The notes under the pieces: generated by a model
The model's database searches: none
The model's input: only the letters and a program-made list of their open reading frames with translations
Told to the model about the DNA's origin: nothing
Assembly: GCA_030180135.1 (NCBI GenBank)
Contig: CM058239.1
Coordinates: forward strand, 64,921,823-64,985,822
Reading direction: 5' to 3'
DNA from: Orychophragmus violaceus
Taxonomy: Eukaryota; Streptophyta; Magnoliopsida; Brassicales; Brassicaceae
Length of the DNA stretch: 64,000 nt
Shown: in pieces, positions 44,201 through 53,487 of the stretch
Layout: each line of letters begins with the position of its first letter
Position numbering within the stretch: the stretch's first letter is position 1
Translations under genes and position numbers: made by a program

Positions 44201-44928
44201 TTGCTTAGCAGTAAAGTGAGCTCTGCGTTGTTCAAACTAGCGTTAACAATCACTGGATAAGTTGAATTTGGTCCAAGAAACGCGTACCTTAACCCGGATG
44301 GAAGTTGTTTCAATTCTATTTTCGGAGCCTTTTCCTCTGCCCAGTCTGCGTCGCCTTGCAACGACCGATGCTTGGTGAGTGTCGATCGTTGCATCGTCGC
44401 GTCAGATACTTCCACCTGCATTGCAACTTCAACAGAATCCATCAGTCTTGTATAGCACATTGCTGGCTCGTCCTGCAGGTACTCCAACTCCATTATAGAG
44501 CTCAGTAAAGCTCTTTCTAGTGGATCTTCAGCATGTGACTGGTGAAAGTACTCTGCAGCTAATTCACCAAGTGTGTCCACATAGAAAGTCTGTCCGTCGA
44601 TGGTTGGTCTCTTTACCAGTTTGTTCATATCAAAAATCATCTTCAGATCACCCACATTCAGGACTATTTTACCTCTCTGACAGTCAATCATCGCACCAGC
44701 TGTAGCTAAGAAAGATCTGCCCAAAATTAGTGGATCCTTTGGTTCCCGTCCATACTGCAGAACCACAAAATCAGTAGGAATCGCACATTGGCCAATCATT
44801 ATAGGCACATCCTCTAATACTCCTTCGGGAATCCTGATCGTTATGTCTGCTAGAACCAGTGATATCCTAGTGGGTCTGAAATCAGTCATACCGAGCCTCT
44901 TAGCAACTGAGAGTGGCATGAGATTCAC
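41212..44928 (-). CDS. Athila right copy, pro-pol polyprotein
   Basis: 1238 open codons from the first methionine after the TGA at 44945-44947. In order: protease remainder (LILGRSFLATAGAMIDC), RT (FLDGYSGFFQI; catalytic FMDD near residue 448), RNase H (CDASDFAVGAVLG near 593, VHTDHSALKYL), linker with translated CGAYCG words, integrase zinc site (near 872-905), and core with D in WGIDFMGPF (near 941), D in VISDGGSHF (near 1000) and E in GQVEVSNKQ (near 1037). It ends at a normal family terminus. All catalytic residues are visible. The protease active-site Asp lies three codons before this first methionine-led frame, so expression needs readthrough of the TGA from gag or reinitiation. It is the best-preserved pol in the window. 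Confidence 0.93.
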   Translation of the reverse strand: MNLMPLSVAKRLGMTDFRPTRISLVLADITIRIPEGVLEDVPIMIGQCAIPTDFVVLQYGREPKDPLILGRSFLATAGAMIDCQRGKIVLNVGDLKMIFDMNKLVKRPTIDGQTFYVDTLGELAAEYFHQSHAEDPLERALLSSIMELEYLQDEPAMCYTRLMDSVEVAMQVEVSDATMQRSTLTKHRSLQGDADWAEEKAPKIELKQLPSGLRYAFLGPNSTYPVIVNASLNNAELTLLLSKLRKHRKALGYSLDDISGISPELCMHRIHLEDESKTSVEHQRRLNPNLQEVVKKEIMKLLDAGIIYPISDSDWVSPVHVVPKKGGVTVVKNEKNELIPTRTVTGHKMCIDYRKLNAAARKDHFPLPFIDQMLERLANHPYYCFLDGYSGFFQIPIHPEDQGKTTFTCPYGTFPYRRMPFGLCNAPATFQRCMMSIFTDMIEDFMEVFMDDFSVYGSSYNECLDNLCKVLTRCEEKHLVLNWEKCHFMVKYGIVLGHKVSEAGIEVDRTKIEVMTNLQAPDSVKSIRSFLGHAGFYRRFIKDFSKIARPLTALLCKDTKFEFNADCQTAFEQIKQALVSAPIVQPPDWDLPFEVMCDASDFAVGAVLGQKKDKKLHAIYYASRTLDDAQRNYATTEKELLAVVFAFEKFRPYLVGSKVIVHTDHSALKYLMQKKDAKPRLLRWILLLLEFDIEVRDKKGVENGVADHLSRMLVEEDVPINDYLHEENVNMIGAVFQMDLGGELQNCRESRTVSIDATLATVDTSIGEATIDTCTRNDRCIPDTSRESFKIRIGNYDFEISAVATSDRPWYADIANYLAAETEPDDLKGYEKKRFFRELRRYYWDEPYLYKHCSDGLYRRCIAESEVPDILFHCHGSDYAGHFATFKTVSKVLQAGFWWPTMFRDTHSFVSQCDVCQRRGKISKKHEMPQNFILEVEVFDCWGIDFMGPFPSSYGNKFILVAVDYVSKWVEAIASPTNDSSVVIKLFKTIIFPRFGVPRIVISDGGSHFINKVFEKLLKKHGVHHRVATPYHPQTSGQVEVSNKQIKEILEKTVGKTRKDWAAKLDDALWAYRTAFKTPLGTTPFHLLYGKACHLPVELEHKEAWAVKQMNYDLKSAAERRFIQLNELDEIRHFAYENSKLYKERTKAYHDKKIVSRQFEPNDQVLLYNSRLHLFPGKLKSRWSGPFTIKEVRPYGAVVLTGKDGIEFTVNGQRVKHYWAKAEIPEGQILPLDDAPST

Positions 44929-44943
44929 ACTAGAACCAAGATC

Positions 44944-47028
44944 TCATAGGGATCTTTCGAACCTCTCTCTGTAGATAGTACAATCTAATACAAAGCTCCC
45001 AGGATCCTTTAACTTCTCAGGAGTTCTGCCCTGAATTACTGCACTGCATACCTCACTGATCATCATCACACTCTCTTCATCAGTCCATTTTCCAGCAATC
45101 ATATCTTTAAGGCATCTCCTCATCATAGGCGAGGTATCCATGGAGTCAAGCAAAGGTACTTCAACTTTCACCTTTTTTATGAACTCTTTGCATTTGGCAT
45201 ACTGCCTCTCGTTCTTAGCCTTCCTGGGATTTTTGGGATAGGGTATTTTAGGCTTGTAAACTCTTTCGGTCGACTGTTTCGATTTCTCTGGTTTTGAATC
45301 CTCAGCAGTCGCCTTGCATCGACCGTCACTGGGATTGTGTCGATCGTTGCTGGGCGACTTCACGACGACAGTTTCTACGTTATCGCTTTGCGTCGACCGT
45401 TGCTTGGGTGCATCGACCGATGCATCGCGAATGTCATGAATTTCATCCTCCAATTCTTCAATCTCCACGAGTTCCTCAAAGCTCAGCTGCCTGTTTTGTT
45501 TAGGTAACAGTTCCTTACCACTTCTCAAAGTCACTGCATTGCATTGGTACTTGGGATTAGCGTCAGTTCGTCCTGGGAGATATACATCTTCCCTCTGAGC
45601 ATGTCCAGCAATTCTTGCAACCTTAGCATCAATCTCTTTCACGTGGGTGCTCAGGAATTCAAACTTCCCATTCATCTCCTCATAGACCTTATCTACCTTT
45701 TTGTTGGAGTCTGCAGCACTTTTAATCTGGTTCTCCAGCACCTGTTCCAGCATTATCTCTATCTTACTCTTATGAGCAGTGGCTGCAGGAGGAGTCTGAT
45801 AAGATGAAGATCCATAGGTTTTTTGATTTCCTGTGAAGGTATTCCTTTGTCCTCCACCGGAAAATCTGTTTCCTTGGAAACCAGATCCTCCGATGTAATT
45901 CACATCTTCTTCCTGAGTGTCCTCCTCAGTCTGAATTACTTCTACTTCTTGAGCAAAATGGACAGCTTTCTTTTCACCTAGAAGATTGCAGATTTTGTCC
46001 ATCCTGGATCTCAATTCAGCCATCTCTGAGTTATCAACACTTCCACCAGATTTCTTCCTCCTCTCATCCATAGTTTTGCAGCTGTTGCTGCTTACTAAGT
46101 TCTCAATCAACTGCTTAGCTTGTGCAGGAGTCCTGGTGTTGAAGTTTGCATTACTGGAGTTATCCAGTGCAGACTGATATGGCAGATCTATGCCTCTGAA
46201 GAAAATACCTAGCAATGTGACTTCACTGAATCCATGGTGTGGGCAGTCACGCTGATACTTCCTAAATCTCATCCAAGCAGTCTTTAAAGGTTCCACAGCT
46301 CCTTGGGAAAAGGTGAGTATGTCCTGTCTGGACTGATCTGAGCGCGCATCATCATAGAAGTGACGCAGGTCCTCACTCTTTAAAGCTGCCCAAGTAGTGT
46401 ACTGAGCAGGCGCTAGCTGCTTAAGCCACGCACTAGCGTCTCCAGCAAGACTGTGCGGAAAGAGCTTAAGGAACAGATAGTCCGGGCAGACTCCATCATA
46501 CTTCATGCCAGTGACTACGTCCTCAAACGAATCAATGTGGTCCATAGGCTGCTCCGTTGGGTAACCATGAAATGCATTCTGTCTCATCAGCGAGTAGTAG
46601 ATGGTTTTGATCTCAAAATCATTCCTCTCAAAAGCAGGAAGCACTAAAGCTGACCGGTTTCTATGAAACTCATCCGGTCTGTTGTAGTAAGCTAAAGTCC
46701 TTTCATGGACAACCATCTGTCTACCTTGGGCCTGTCCTTGACCCTGGTTTTGCTCTTGTTGCTGTTGCTCAGGAGGATCAGGGATCACGTTCCCTTCAGC
46801 ATCAACCCGATGCCCAGCAGCATTGTACAGGTTGTTATCTCGGTCCCTCAGGGTACCTTCAGCATCTGGTATCAAGATCAGACGTTCTCGTACCATTCTC
46901 TCTCTCTTTTCTCTTCTGATAGTTCTTTCTAGACGTCCAAGTTCCTCTAGTCCGAGATTAACTAAGCTCGATTTCGGATTACTTCGAGTTTTCTGCGTTG
47001 GCATAAACTGTATGTAATCGTCCAGCAA
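44944..47028 (-). CDS. Athila right copy, gag
   Basis: 694 codons from ATG 47028. The N-terminus is basic (MPTQKTRSNPKSSL, RRERKRERM-like). The capsid domain lies around residues 130-290 (FHGYPTEQPMDHIDSFEDVV, PHSLAGDASAWLKQL, DCPHHGFSEVTLLGIFFRG). A Gly/Asn/Gln-rich region and a Glu-rich linker follow. No CCHC zinc knuckle is seen, as is usual for this lineage. The frame stops at TGA 44945-44947, immediately before the protease active site (DLGSS). The left copy has TGT there. Gag forms the particle. This TGA is the only break between gag and pol. Confidence 0.92.
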   Translation of the reverse strand: MLDDYIQFMPTQKTRSNPKSSLVNLGLEELGRLERTIRREKRERMVRERLILIPDAEGTLRDRDNNLYNAAGHRVDAEGNVIPDPPEQQQQEQNQGQGQAQGRQMVVHERTLAYYNRPDEFHRNRSALVLPAFERNDFEIKTIYYSLMRQNAFHGYPTEQPMDHIDSFEDVVTGMKYDGVCPDYLFLKLFPHSLAGDASAWLKQLAPAQYTTWAALKSEDLRHFYDDARSDQSRQDILTFSQGAVEPLKTAWMRFRKYQRDCPHHGFSEVTLLGIFFRGIDLPYQSALDNSSNANFNTRTPAQAKQLIENLVSSNSCKTMDERRKKSGGSVDNSEMAELRSRMDKICNLLGEKKAVHFAQEVEVIQTEEDTQEEDVNYIGGSGFQGNRFSGGGQRNTFTGNQKTYGSSSYQTPPAATAHKSKIEIMLEQVLENQIKSAADSNKKVDKVYEEMNGKFEFLSTHVKEIDAKVARIAGHAQREDVYLPGRTDANPKYQCNAVTLRSGKELLPKQNRQLSFEELVEIEELEDEIHDIRDASVDAPKQRSTQSDNVETVVVKSPSNDRHNPSDGRCKATAEDSKPEKSKQSTERVYKPKIPYPKNPRKAKNERQYAKCKEFIKKVKVEVPLLDSMDTSPMMRRCLKDMIAGKWTDEESVMMISEVCSAVIQGRTPEKLKDPGSFVLDCTIYRERFERSL

Positions 47029-47277
47029 CGACCGATGCTATCAGTGCAACGATCGTTTCAATCTCAGAATCGCCTAGTGACGATCGACGCAAGGGATGCA
47101 ACGATCGACGCAAGGCGAAAGTCGTACCTGCGACAGAAAGAAACAGAGAAAAAGTTAGCAGATTATAAAAATAAAAAAAAACGAAAAAACAAAAATAAAA
47201 AGAAAAATTTCTAGTAAAAACCCTAAGTTCGGTCCTATCGAAGACTCTAAGACTCCCCGGCAACGGCGCCAAAAACT
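47029..47277 (-). other. Athila right copy leader and primer binding site
   Basis: The leader contains four CGAYCG cores (about 47031-47110) arranged in two 21-bp pairs. The primer site TGGCGCCGTTGCCGGGGA on the minus strand lies at 47254-47271 and matches tRNA-Asp. The left copy is equivalent, with cores at 38443, 38464, 38495 and 38516. Confidence 0.85.
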
Positions 47278-48469
47278 TGATAGGTTCTAAGTTTTACCCT
47301 ATTCTAAACTGCAAGTGCACAGTATCGTCAAAGTAGTATATAGGGTTATCGAATCCACAGGGACACTAGGTCTCAATAGATCAGAACAGTAGAGAATAAT
47401 ACTAGAAATAAGCAGATGGTGAAGTAAATAAATTGCGAAGCAAGAAAGTAAACAGTAGCAAGTTGGTTGTGAAAGCAATAAACTAAAAGCGTCAAGCCTA
47501 GGGTATTCTCAGGAAATCAGACAAGCAGACAAGTTAATCAGTCAGGATCAAATTAAACTCAGTTCTAGAACTCAAATCACGTAAATAGAATTAACCAAAT
47601 CTCTTTGCGAAAACTCTCTAAGTCTAAGTGTAGTAACCCAAATCTCTTTGCAATTACTAACAGATTAAACTAGCATTAAGTTCAAGTTCGATATGTTCAC
47701 AATTAAACTAAACCAAATCTCTTTGCGAATAATTTAATTGCTCAACCTAAATAGTTCAGATTCTAAAACACACTCTCGTGTCGAATTTAGCATCCTAAGA
47801 TCTAGATTCTAATTGATCAGGTTAGAACTAGCATTAAGCACAATTTAGTTTGAAGAACATTCTAATCATATGAATCCTTAACTGAATTAAACAAGTCTAG
47901 CAAGTCATCAAACCCTAATGAGAAACTCTAAACTTAACTATGGATCTACTCAGACATGATTGATGAAAACATAATCATAGAAATAATAGATTGCATATAA
48001 GAGAATAAAATATCAAAGGGGTTCGAAATCTTCTCCAAAATAAGTGAATACAGGAAATAGATCAGCCCCAAAAGCTCTAAAAATCTCTTAGCTCTAAGTA
48101 TGAAAGCGTAAGTAAATTAAACACCAAAATCCTCTATATATAGGCCTAATCTCGGCTGGGGCTTCTGTGTAAATACTGGAACTTTTCTGGGCCTCTTTGC
48201 AAATCTTCATAACTTGTTAAACCGACTCGTACGACTCATCTCGCTAGTGTGTCGACCGATGCACAAGGTTTGTCGGTCGATGCTTGATCAATAAATTGGA
48301 CAGTGAGTTAAGCTCTCGGCCAAAACGTCCCAAAAGTCCCAAAATGCTTTAAATATCTCCAATTAGCTCCAAACCTGATTAAACCTGTAAAAGACTCTAA
48401 ACGAATACAAAAGACACTAAAAACATATCTATATCATGGTATAAAATGGGTAAAAACCATGATATATCA
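47278..48469 (-). repeat. Athila LTR 3 (5' LTR of the array)
   Basis: Length 1192 bp. The minus-strand TATA box is at about 48134-48143 and paired cores are at 48253 and 48274. The right flank gtctg (48470-48474) is the target duplication. Confidence 0.93.
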
Positions 48470-49635
48470 GTCTGTGAAGCCTATGCAGACTCTCCACTTC
48501 CCGTTTTTCCTTTTGACGACGACCGGGTTGGCTAACCAGTCGGGGTATTTCACCTCCCTGATTGACCCGACCTTTAGTAGTTTGTCGACTTCGTCGTTAA
48601 CCGCTTTGGCTCGGTCTGGACCGAGTTTGCGGCGTTTCTGTTTCACGGGTTTGAAAGTTGGATCGACGTTCAATTCGTGTGAGGTGACCTCAATATCAAT
48701 CCCTTTCATGTCTTTTGTGGACCATGCGAATGTATCCACGTTCTCTTTGAGGAATTTAATGAGTTCTTCCCTGGTAGCGTTCAGTAGCTCCGATCCGATG
48801 TTTACACACCTTTCCGGGTCTTTGTCGTCAATACAGACTGAGACGACTAAATCTTTTCGTGGGCCTCGGATTGTTGGATCGTTGCTACGTTTCGCGGTCC
48901 GGGAAGCGAGCTCTTCCTCTTTCTGTAATTGCTATACGTTTAAGGTCTCTAACTGTTTGAAGAAAGTTAGGTAGCACGACCTTGCGGCCTTTTGGTTCCC
49001 GTAAATCGTCTTGATCCCTGAAGGGGTTGGGAACTTCACACACTGGTGATAAGTGGAAGGCACTGCCTTCATGGTGTAGATCCATGGTCTACCCAATATC
49101 GCGTTGTACGGGGCTGGTTTGTTCACTACCACAAACTCCAGGATTTCCTGTTGCCCCCCAGCGATGGACGGGAGTTTTATAGTTCCATCGAGTAGGTGGT
49201 TTCGCCGTCGAACCCGGTTAATGGGGTTTTTCCTCCGGTCAACATTGAATCTTTGAAGCCCATTTTTCTGAAGGCGTCGTAGAACAAGAGGTCTACTGAG
49301 CTCCCGGTGTCAATCATGACTCTTGAGAGCTCGAACCCGGCTACGTCGAGTTGGATAACTAGAGCGTCATCATGCGGTTTGTCGAGTGTGAAGGTTTCGC
49401 TCTCAGAGAATGTTATGTGAGTGTCCGGTCCTTCGATTGGGACCATTTCCCTGAGTTCATTTGCAACTCGTCTCTGGTGAGCTTTGATCGAGTTTACTGA
49501 ATTCCGACAAAACCTCGAACCTCCCGATATGAAGTTGATCGTTTTGGGGAGGTTCGAACTACACAGTCCGAGCTTAGGCAAGCACTGGCTGGCCGGTTTC
49601 TTAGGAGCTGGGGGTGGCGTGATGACCGATCTCAT
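48470..49635 (-). pseudogene. Tat-1 protease and RT N-terminal part
   Basis: Read leftward. Protease (VMIDTGSSVDLLFYDAF near 49280-49330) sits in ORF 49635-49177, which ends early at YSMEL. The continuation (KPAPYNAILGRPWIYTMKAV) is in another frame at 49132-48932. A linker and the RT start follow in ORF 48739-48467 (NVDPTFKPVKQKRRKLGPDR, WLANPVVVKRKNGKWRVCIG). The Asp usual after WRVCI is Gly here. The frame breaks at 48470 where the Athila array is inserted and resumes at 30100. At least two frameshifts make it non-functional. Confidence 0.82.
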
Positions 49636-49670
49636 TGACCCCCCGAAGCGAGCTAAGCTAAAGATTGCAT

Positions 49671-51577
49671 CTATGCGTTTTCGAGAGGGGACTGGGGAGT
49701 CTGATCCCTCCTTTTCTGGAGTCCTCTCGCGCTTAGATTGCGAATTCTTTTTTTTTTCGACTTGCTTTTTCCTTTATCTTTCTTTTCGGGCTCTTTCTCC
49801 TCCGGTTCCGGAGCCTCGCTGCTGTCGTTTTTAGCTGCCAGCAGGCGGTCTTTGGACCGGCACTCTTCGGAGGAATGCCCTTGCTTGTCGTGGTATTTAC
49901 AATACTTGTTTGCATCGTAGGGCTTGCGCCATTGAGGCTTGCCATCTACTGTTAGGCTGTGCTGTCCCTTGCCAGAAGATTCCTTTTTGCTAGTTTTCTT
50001 CTGGCTTGATTCTTCCTTTGCCGCAGCTACGGTTTCTTCGTACTTCGCATAGTAAGTAGCTTTGTGTAGCGCGTCGTCCAAGGACGTGCATGGTCGGACC
50101 GCGAGCTCCTTTCTGAACTCTGATGTGTATAGGAGTCCGTTTTCCAGAGCCGCGATTGCTATAATTTCGTTTGGGTCGGCTATGCGCGATTTGACTTCTC
50201 TGAACCTTGCGATGTAGGCTCTGAGAGTTTCGTCCGGCCCTTGTTTCAGAGCCCAGAGGTCGGCTTCCGAGGTTTTCTCTTCGATGAAGATCGAGTATTG
50301 CTTTAGAAAGATCGATACGAGCTGTGTGAAGTTGTCGATCGAGTTTCCTTCTAGACTGGCGAACCATTCTAGTGCGGTACCGGTGAGGTTTTTGGCGAAA
50401 AGTCTGCAGTACCCCGCTTCCTTTTCTTCATCGGTGAGGTGCGCTCTGGAGACCGCGAGCCTGAAAGCTCTAATGTGGGCCTTCGGGTCTGTAGTTCCCG
50501 CATATTCTGGATTTTGATTTTCCCGGTGTTCTGGATCCTCGCGCTAGCGATTCTATCCGTGAATGGGGTCCGGCGGGTCTCCTCGATAACTTGATCGATG
50601 TCTGGAGCCGCGCTTGTTGCCGAGTGGACCGCAGCTTGCAGACGCTGGATCCTGGCATATATGCTTTCGTCATCTATGTCCGTTCGTTGGTCGAACATGG
50701 GGAGTTGTGTGCTCCGCGGACGCGTGTTGTTCGGTCCCCTAGTTCCGGCTCGTTGGGCTATCTCGCTCGGGGGAGGCCGAGCAGTGTTAGTCCCTGGTTC
50801 CGTCACTGGAGGACGCATGCTGGAGGCGAAGGCTGATGCCCCCAACACCCGATGCCTGTTTGTTTCATAGCTCGTTGGCATCGGCGGGGGCGTTGGCAGT
50901 CGCGCTCCCTCAGGGGCCGTAATACCGGTCGAGGTTGAAGCCACGGTGTTTGAGCTAGGAAGTGTACCTCCCAAGATTGGACTAAACACCGGATAGCTGC
51001 TATTCCCTGCCATGGAAGTCTGCCTCTGGGCTTCTGGAGTTATGTATTCCTCCTCGAAGTCCAGGCGCGTGCGAGGTAACGGGCTCCTCGCGGCGGTGTC
51101 TGCCGTGGTCCCCGTGACGGGCCGTGGCCTGTTTCCGAGGTTCAGCAGACTCCTGTCGTGCATGTCTAGCCGGGCTAATACAGTCCGTTGTGTAGCTTCT
51201 TGATCGTGCGATCTGTTAATTAGGACTGTTAGCATTTTACGGAGTTCTGCTATGCCATCGGTGACGGATCTCGTCAGGCTTGGCGAGTCGGGGCGAGTCT
51301 GCGGAACAGTTCGAGGGATTTGCACGTCCCCTTGGCAGCGATCCTCGGATCGTATCCAGGTTTGAGAGGTGGTTCTCTCGGTTGTCTGTGAAGTTGAGCC
51401 TGAAGGTGAAACTCCTAGAGGTTGGGAAATAGGGATGCGGTCCCTTGTTCCGGATCCTGCTTGAGTCTGGGTCAACTGTGATCCGGTATTCCCGACTTGA
51501 ACGCTTGCGTTCGTTTGGTCAAGGTCTTGCGACCTTGGCGATCCGATCGGAGCTGTTGCGTTGGGATCCATTTCCAC
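49671..51577 (-). pseudogene. Tat-1 gag
   Basis: From ATG 51577 a 402-codon frame encodes a Pro/Ser/Thr-rich N-terminal half (rich in TGSQLTQTQAG-type sequence), then QRLQAAVHSATSAAPDIDQV. A one-base shift near 50505-50520 moves the conserved capsid domain (EYAGTTDPKAHIRAF, GTALEWFASLEGNSIDNF, KQGPDETLRAYIARFREV) into another frame. That frame continues to a stop at 49671 through a zinc-knuckle-like YCKYHDKQGHSSEECR (near 49860-49905) and a Lys/Glu-rich tail. It lies next to the primer site and 5' LTR. Confidence 0.83.
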
Positions 51578-51625
51578 GCTAGCGAGCTGTTGATCAGGTT
51601 CGTGTGTAAAGAATATCTATGAATC

Positions 51626-51643
51626 TCCCCACAGTCGGCGCCA
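51626..51643 (-). other. Tat-1 primer binding site
   Basis: The minus strand TGGCGCCGACTGTGGGGA lies three bases after the LTR end. It has the TGGCGCC start shared by several plant tRNA 3' ends. I cannot name the tRNA with certainty. Confidence 0.75.
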
Positions 51644-51646
51644 AAA

Positions 51647-52161
51647 TGTGGATCCTAAAACCCACACTCAGTTTTCAGAGTGTTTTCGATGAGCTGATTT
51701 ATAAAGTAGATGGGTTTGATTCTTGGTCGAACTAGATCAAGGAACTTAACAATGGTGAAAAATGGATTTGTATTGATTTTTATATAAGGACACTAAGAAC
51801 TCGAGCTAAGTAGCGATTACAAGGTCTTAATGCTAGGTTTGAGTATGATGTCAAGAATCCGGTCCCTTCTCTCGTCGTTGAAGCCTCCTTTTATAGTCCT
51901 CTTCTCCACGATTGCTTTCCTCGGTTTGCGGAGTTGGCTTCAACAACCCACGGGATTCTCGGGATTATGCGCTCTAACGACTCCTCCTTCTTCGCCGGTT
52001 TGTTGCCAACAGACGGACTCGTCACTTGTCGGGCTATACTCCGGAGTCGGAGTCTCCTTTGTTGGATTGGGCTTGACTGTGAATGCTTTCGGGCCCGCTT
52101 GTTGAAGACACATGAGGCCTTATCCAGCCAATTCTCTTGGGAGTGAATTTGGGCCCAAACA
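51647..52161 (-). repeat. 5' LTR of Tat-1
   Basis: 515 bp, plus-sense TGTGGATCC to CCAAACA. A minus-strand TATA-like TATAAAAGG lies at about 51888-51896. The outer border is fixed by the resumption of the Tat-3 antisense ORF at 52162. The partner LTR is outside the window, so divergence cannot be judged. Confidence 0.75.
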
Positions 52162-52602
52162 CATAAGTTTAGGAAGAGGAAACCAAAGATGGCACTTGAC
52201 AAACCAGCAGTCATAGAGACAAATCCATCCGTCAGGAGCCGACCATGGCCGCTCATCCATAGCCGGGAGACGAAGTACAAGACCCGGAACACGAGCATGG
52301 TCTCTCACAATCCCGTCCAAAGTCGCTTGCTTGCACAAGGACCTCTGAATCTCACGAGTCACTGCAACCTTTTTCGTCTGAGGCAACTCACAGACAGCGC
52401 TCAAGTCAGAGCTATTCACCTGGTATTCCGGGACATCAAAGGGAAGACGACGGCGCACCGAAGACAAGTTCCTCCCACAAACCCGAGATTCCTCTTCCTC
52501 GTCGAGCGACTTCAGAACAGGGGAATCCGTCCCCAAGGAAACAAATGAGCCATCATCATCACTATCGCTGCTAGAAGACATATGATCAAACATAGAACTC
52601 AT
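52162..52602 (-). pseudogene. Tat-3 antisense extra ORF, N-terminal part
   Basis: 147 codons from ATG 52602. An acidic Ser-rich start (MSSMFDHMSSSSDSDDDGSF) leads to the conserved core RPWSAPDGWICLYDCWF and WFPLPKLM. This parallels HPWSPPPGYITLYESYF and CWFPLPDLLI in the Tat-2 ORF and the plant Transposase_28 domain (PF04195). Tat-1 inserted at 52162 cuts it. A TATA-like TATAAATATT on the minus strand (about 52676-52685) lies 75 bp upstream, in keeping with an own promoter. Confidence 0.78.
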
Positions 52603-52977
52603 CGATAGATATCAAATGAAGGATAAAGCAAAAACAATATAGAGTAAAATGAACGAAGGAAAACTCCCTTCCAAGAATATTTATACTGAAAACCCTCAGC
52701 AGACATCAAGGGAACATCATCATTGCCTCTGCACAGATCCCGAGGCCCGACGGTTGCACCAGTGACGTTGCAGATGATACGCAATATTCCTTTCCGTACA
52801 ACCGTTAGCACATTCCTTTCTCCCCGATGGTATCATGACACGTGTACAAGACTACAAAGGGCCAAAAAGCCACAAAAATTGAATACGTCCAACAAGATTT
52901 CCCGCCTGACTTAAGTACCCGAAGAAATTTGACGACCTCGGCTGAACACCTCGGCTAGATGAACTGGGGGGACTAAC
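52603..52977. other. Tat-3 region between antisense ORF and LTR
   Basis: Holds the putative antisense promoter (TATA near 52680) and, at its right end, the plus-strand polypurine tract GAACTGGGGGGACT (about 52961-52974) that abuts the LTR. No other coding content is seen. Confidence 0.6.
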
Positions 52978-53380
52978 TGTTGGATATGGGTTAAGCACCC
53001 ATCCATAAGCCCATTTGAAACCTTGTTTAAGAACCATATCTACCTCGGCCCAAGAAGACAAGCCCGCTAAAGAGTCAATGGCCCAAAGAGAAGTCAGCAT
53101 CCAAGCACTATAAATAGGACCCTTCAGTCTTCATTTGAGACACATTGTAACTTGCGAGAGTGCCGAGCTACTTCTTTAAAGCTCCGACCTCAAGAAATAT
53201 TTAGGGGGCACGTCATTAGACGGACTCCCACCTCGTACCATCCTGTTCACAGCTCGGCTTCGGCCTTAAGATTAATAAAGAACAATTTCGACCTCACTTA
53301 AAGTTTATATTTCACCTCGTAGTTCGGACATTTCAGATTGTAGCCCGGCTTTATTACTAGATCGAATTTCCATAACAACA
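52978..53380 (+). repeat. 3' LTR of Tat-3
   Basis: 403 bp, TGTTGGATATGGG to CATAACAACA, with a good TATA box (TATAAATA, 53109-53116). It is preceded by a polypurine tract. Its partner is outside the window. Confidence 0.75.
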
Positions 53381-53487
53381 CTCCTTTTCTTGGAAAGGCT
53401 TCTTTATTCTTCCCGAAAATGAAATTTGTGGGACGTAATTTAAATATGTGTTTGGATTTCTTCATTTCCTTCATTCAAACCGGTTCC
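53381..53487. other. Short unassigned spacer
   Basis: 107 bp between the Tat-3 LTR and the next element, T-rich, with nothing recognisable. Confidence 0.5.

Larger units (their letters stand above)
30101..48469 (-). mobile_element. Athila-lineage Ty3 element in tandem form (3 LTRs, 2 internal regions)
   Basis: LTRs at 30101-31292, 38689-39880 and 47278-48469 are each 1192 bp. Internal regions are 31293-38688 and 39881-47277. Both are in minus orientation. Single flanking duplication: gtctg on the right (48470-48474) and gtcta on the left (30096-30100). No duplication surrounds the middle LTR. Gag, protease and RT sequences are of the Athila type, and primer sites match tRNA-Asp. No env-like ORF is present. 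The whole array sits in Tat-1 RT. Unequal recombination between LTRs of sister copies, or insertion of a concatemer, explains it. Confidence 0.92.
1..52161 (-). mobile_element. Tat-lineage Ty3/gypsy element Tat-1, interrupted, 3' end outside window
   Basis: The parts visible here, read on the minus strand, are 5' LTR (51647-52161), primer site (51626-51643), gag, protease, RT start (51577 down to 48470), RT/RNase H (30100-28905), second RNase H and integrase (8314-6478), and then an ORF on the opposite strand (5627-5254 and 158-1). Two successive RNase H domains after RT, and an extra antisense ORF between integrase and 3' LTR, are hallmarks of the plant Tat lineage. Three later elements split it at 159-5248, 8315-28904 and 30101-48469. 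Removing them leaves about 8.1 kb of Tat-1 in the window. The reading frame resumes across each gap, which proves the nesting order. The 3' LTR lies left of base 1. Several frameshifts show that it is dead. Confidence 0.85.
52162..53380 (+). mobile_element. Tat-3, 3' end of an older plus-strand Tat element
   Basis: The segment contains the N-terminal part of an antisense (minus-strand) Transposase_28-type ORF, its promoter region, a polypurine tract and a 403-bp LTR. That order (antisense ORF, PPT, 3' LTR) is the mirror image of Tat-1 and shows a plus-strand Tat. Its body lies left of the window, beyond the inserted Tat-1. Confidence 0.75.
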
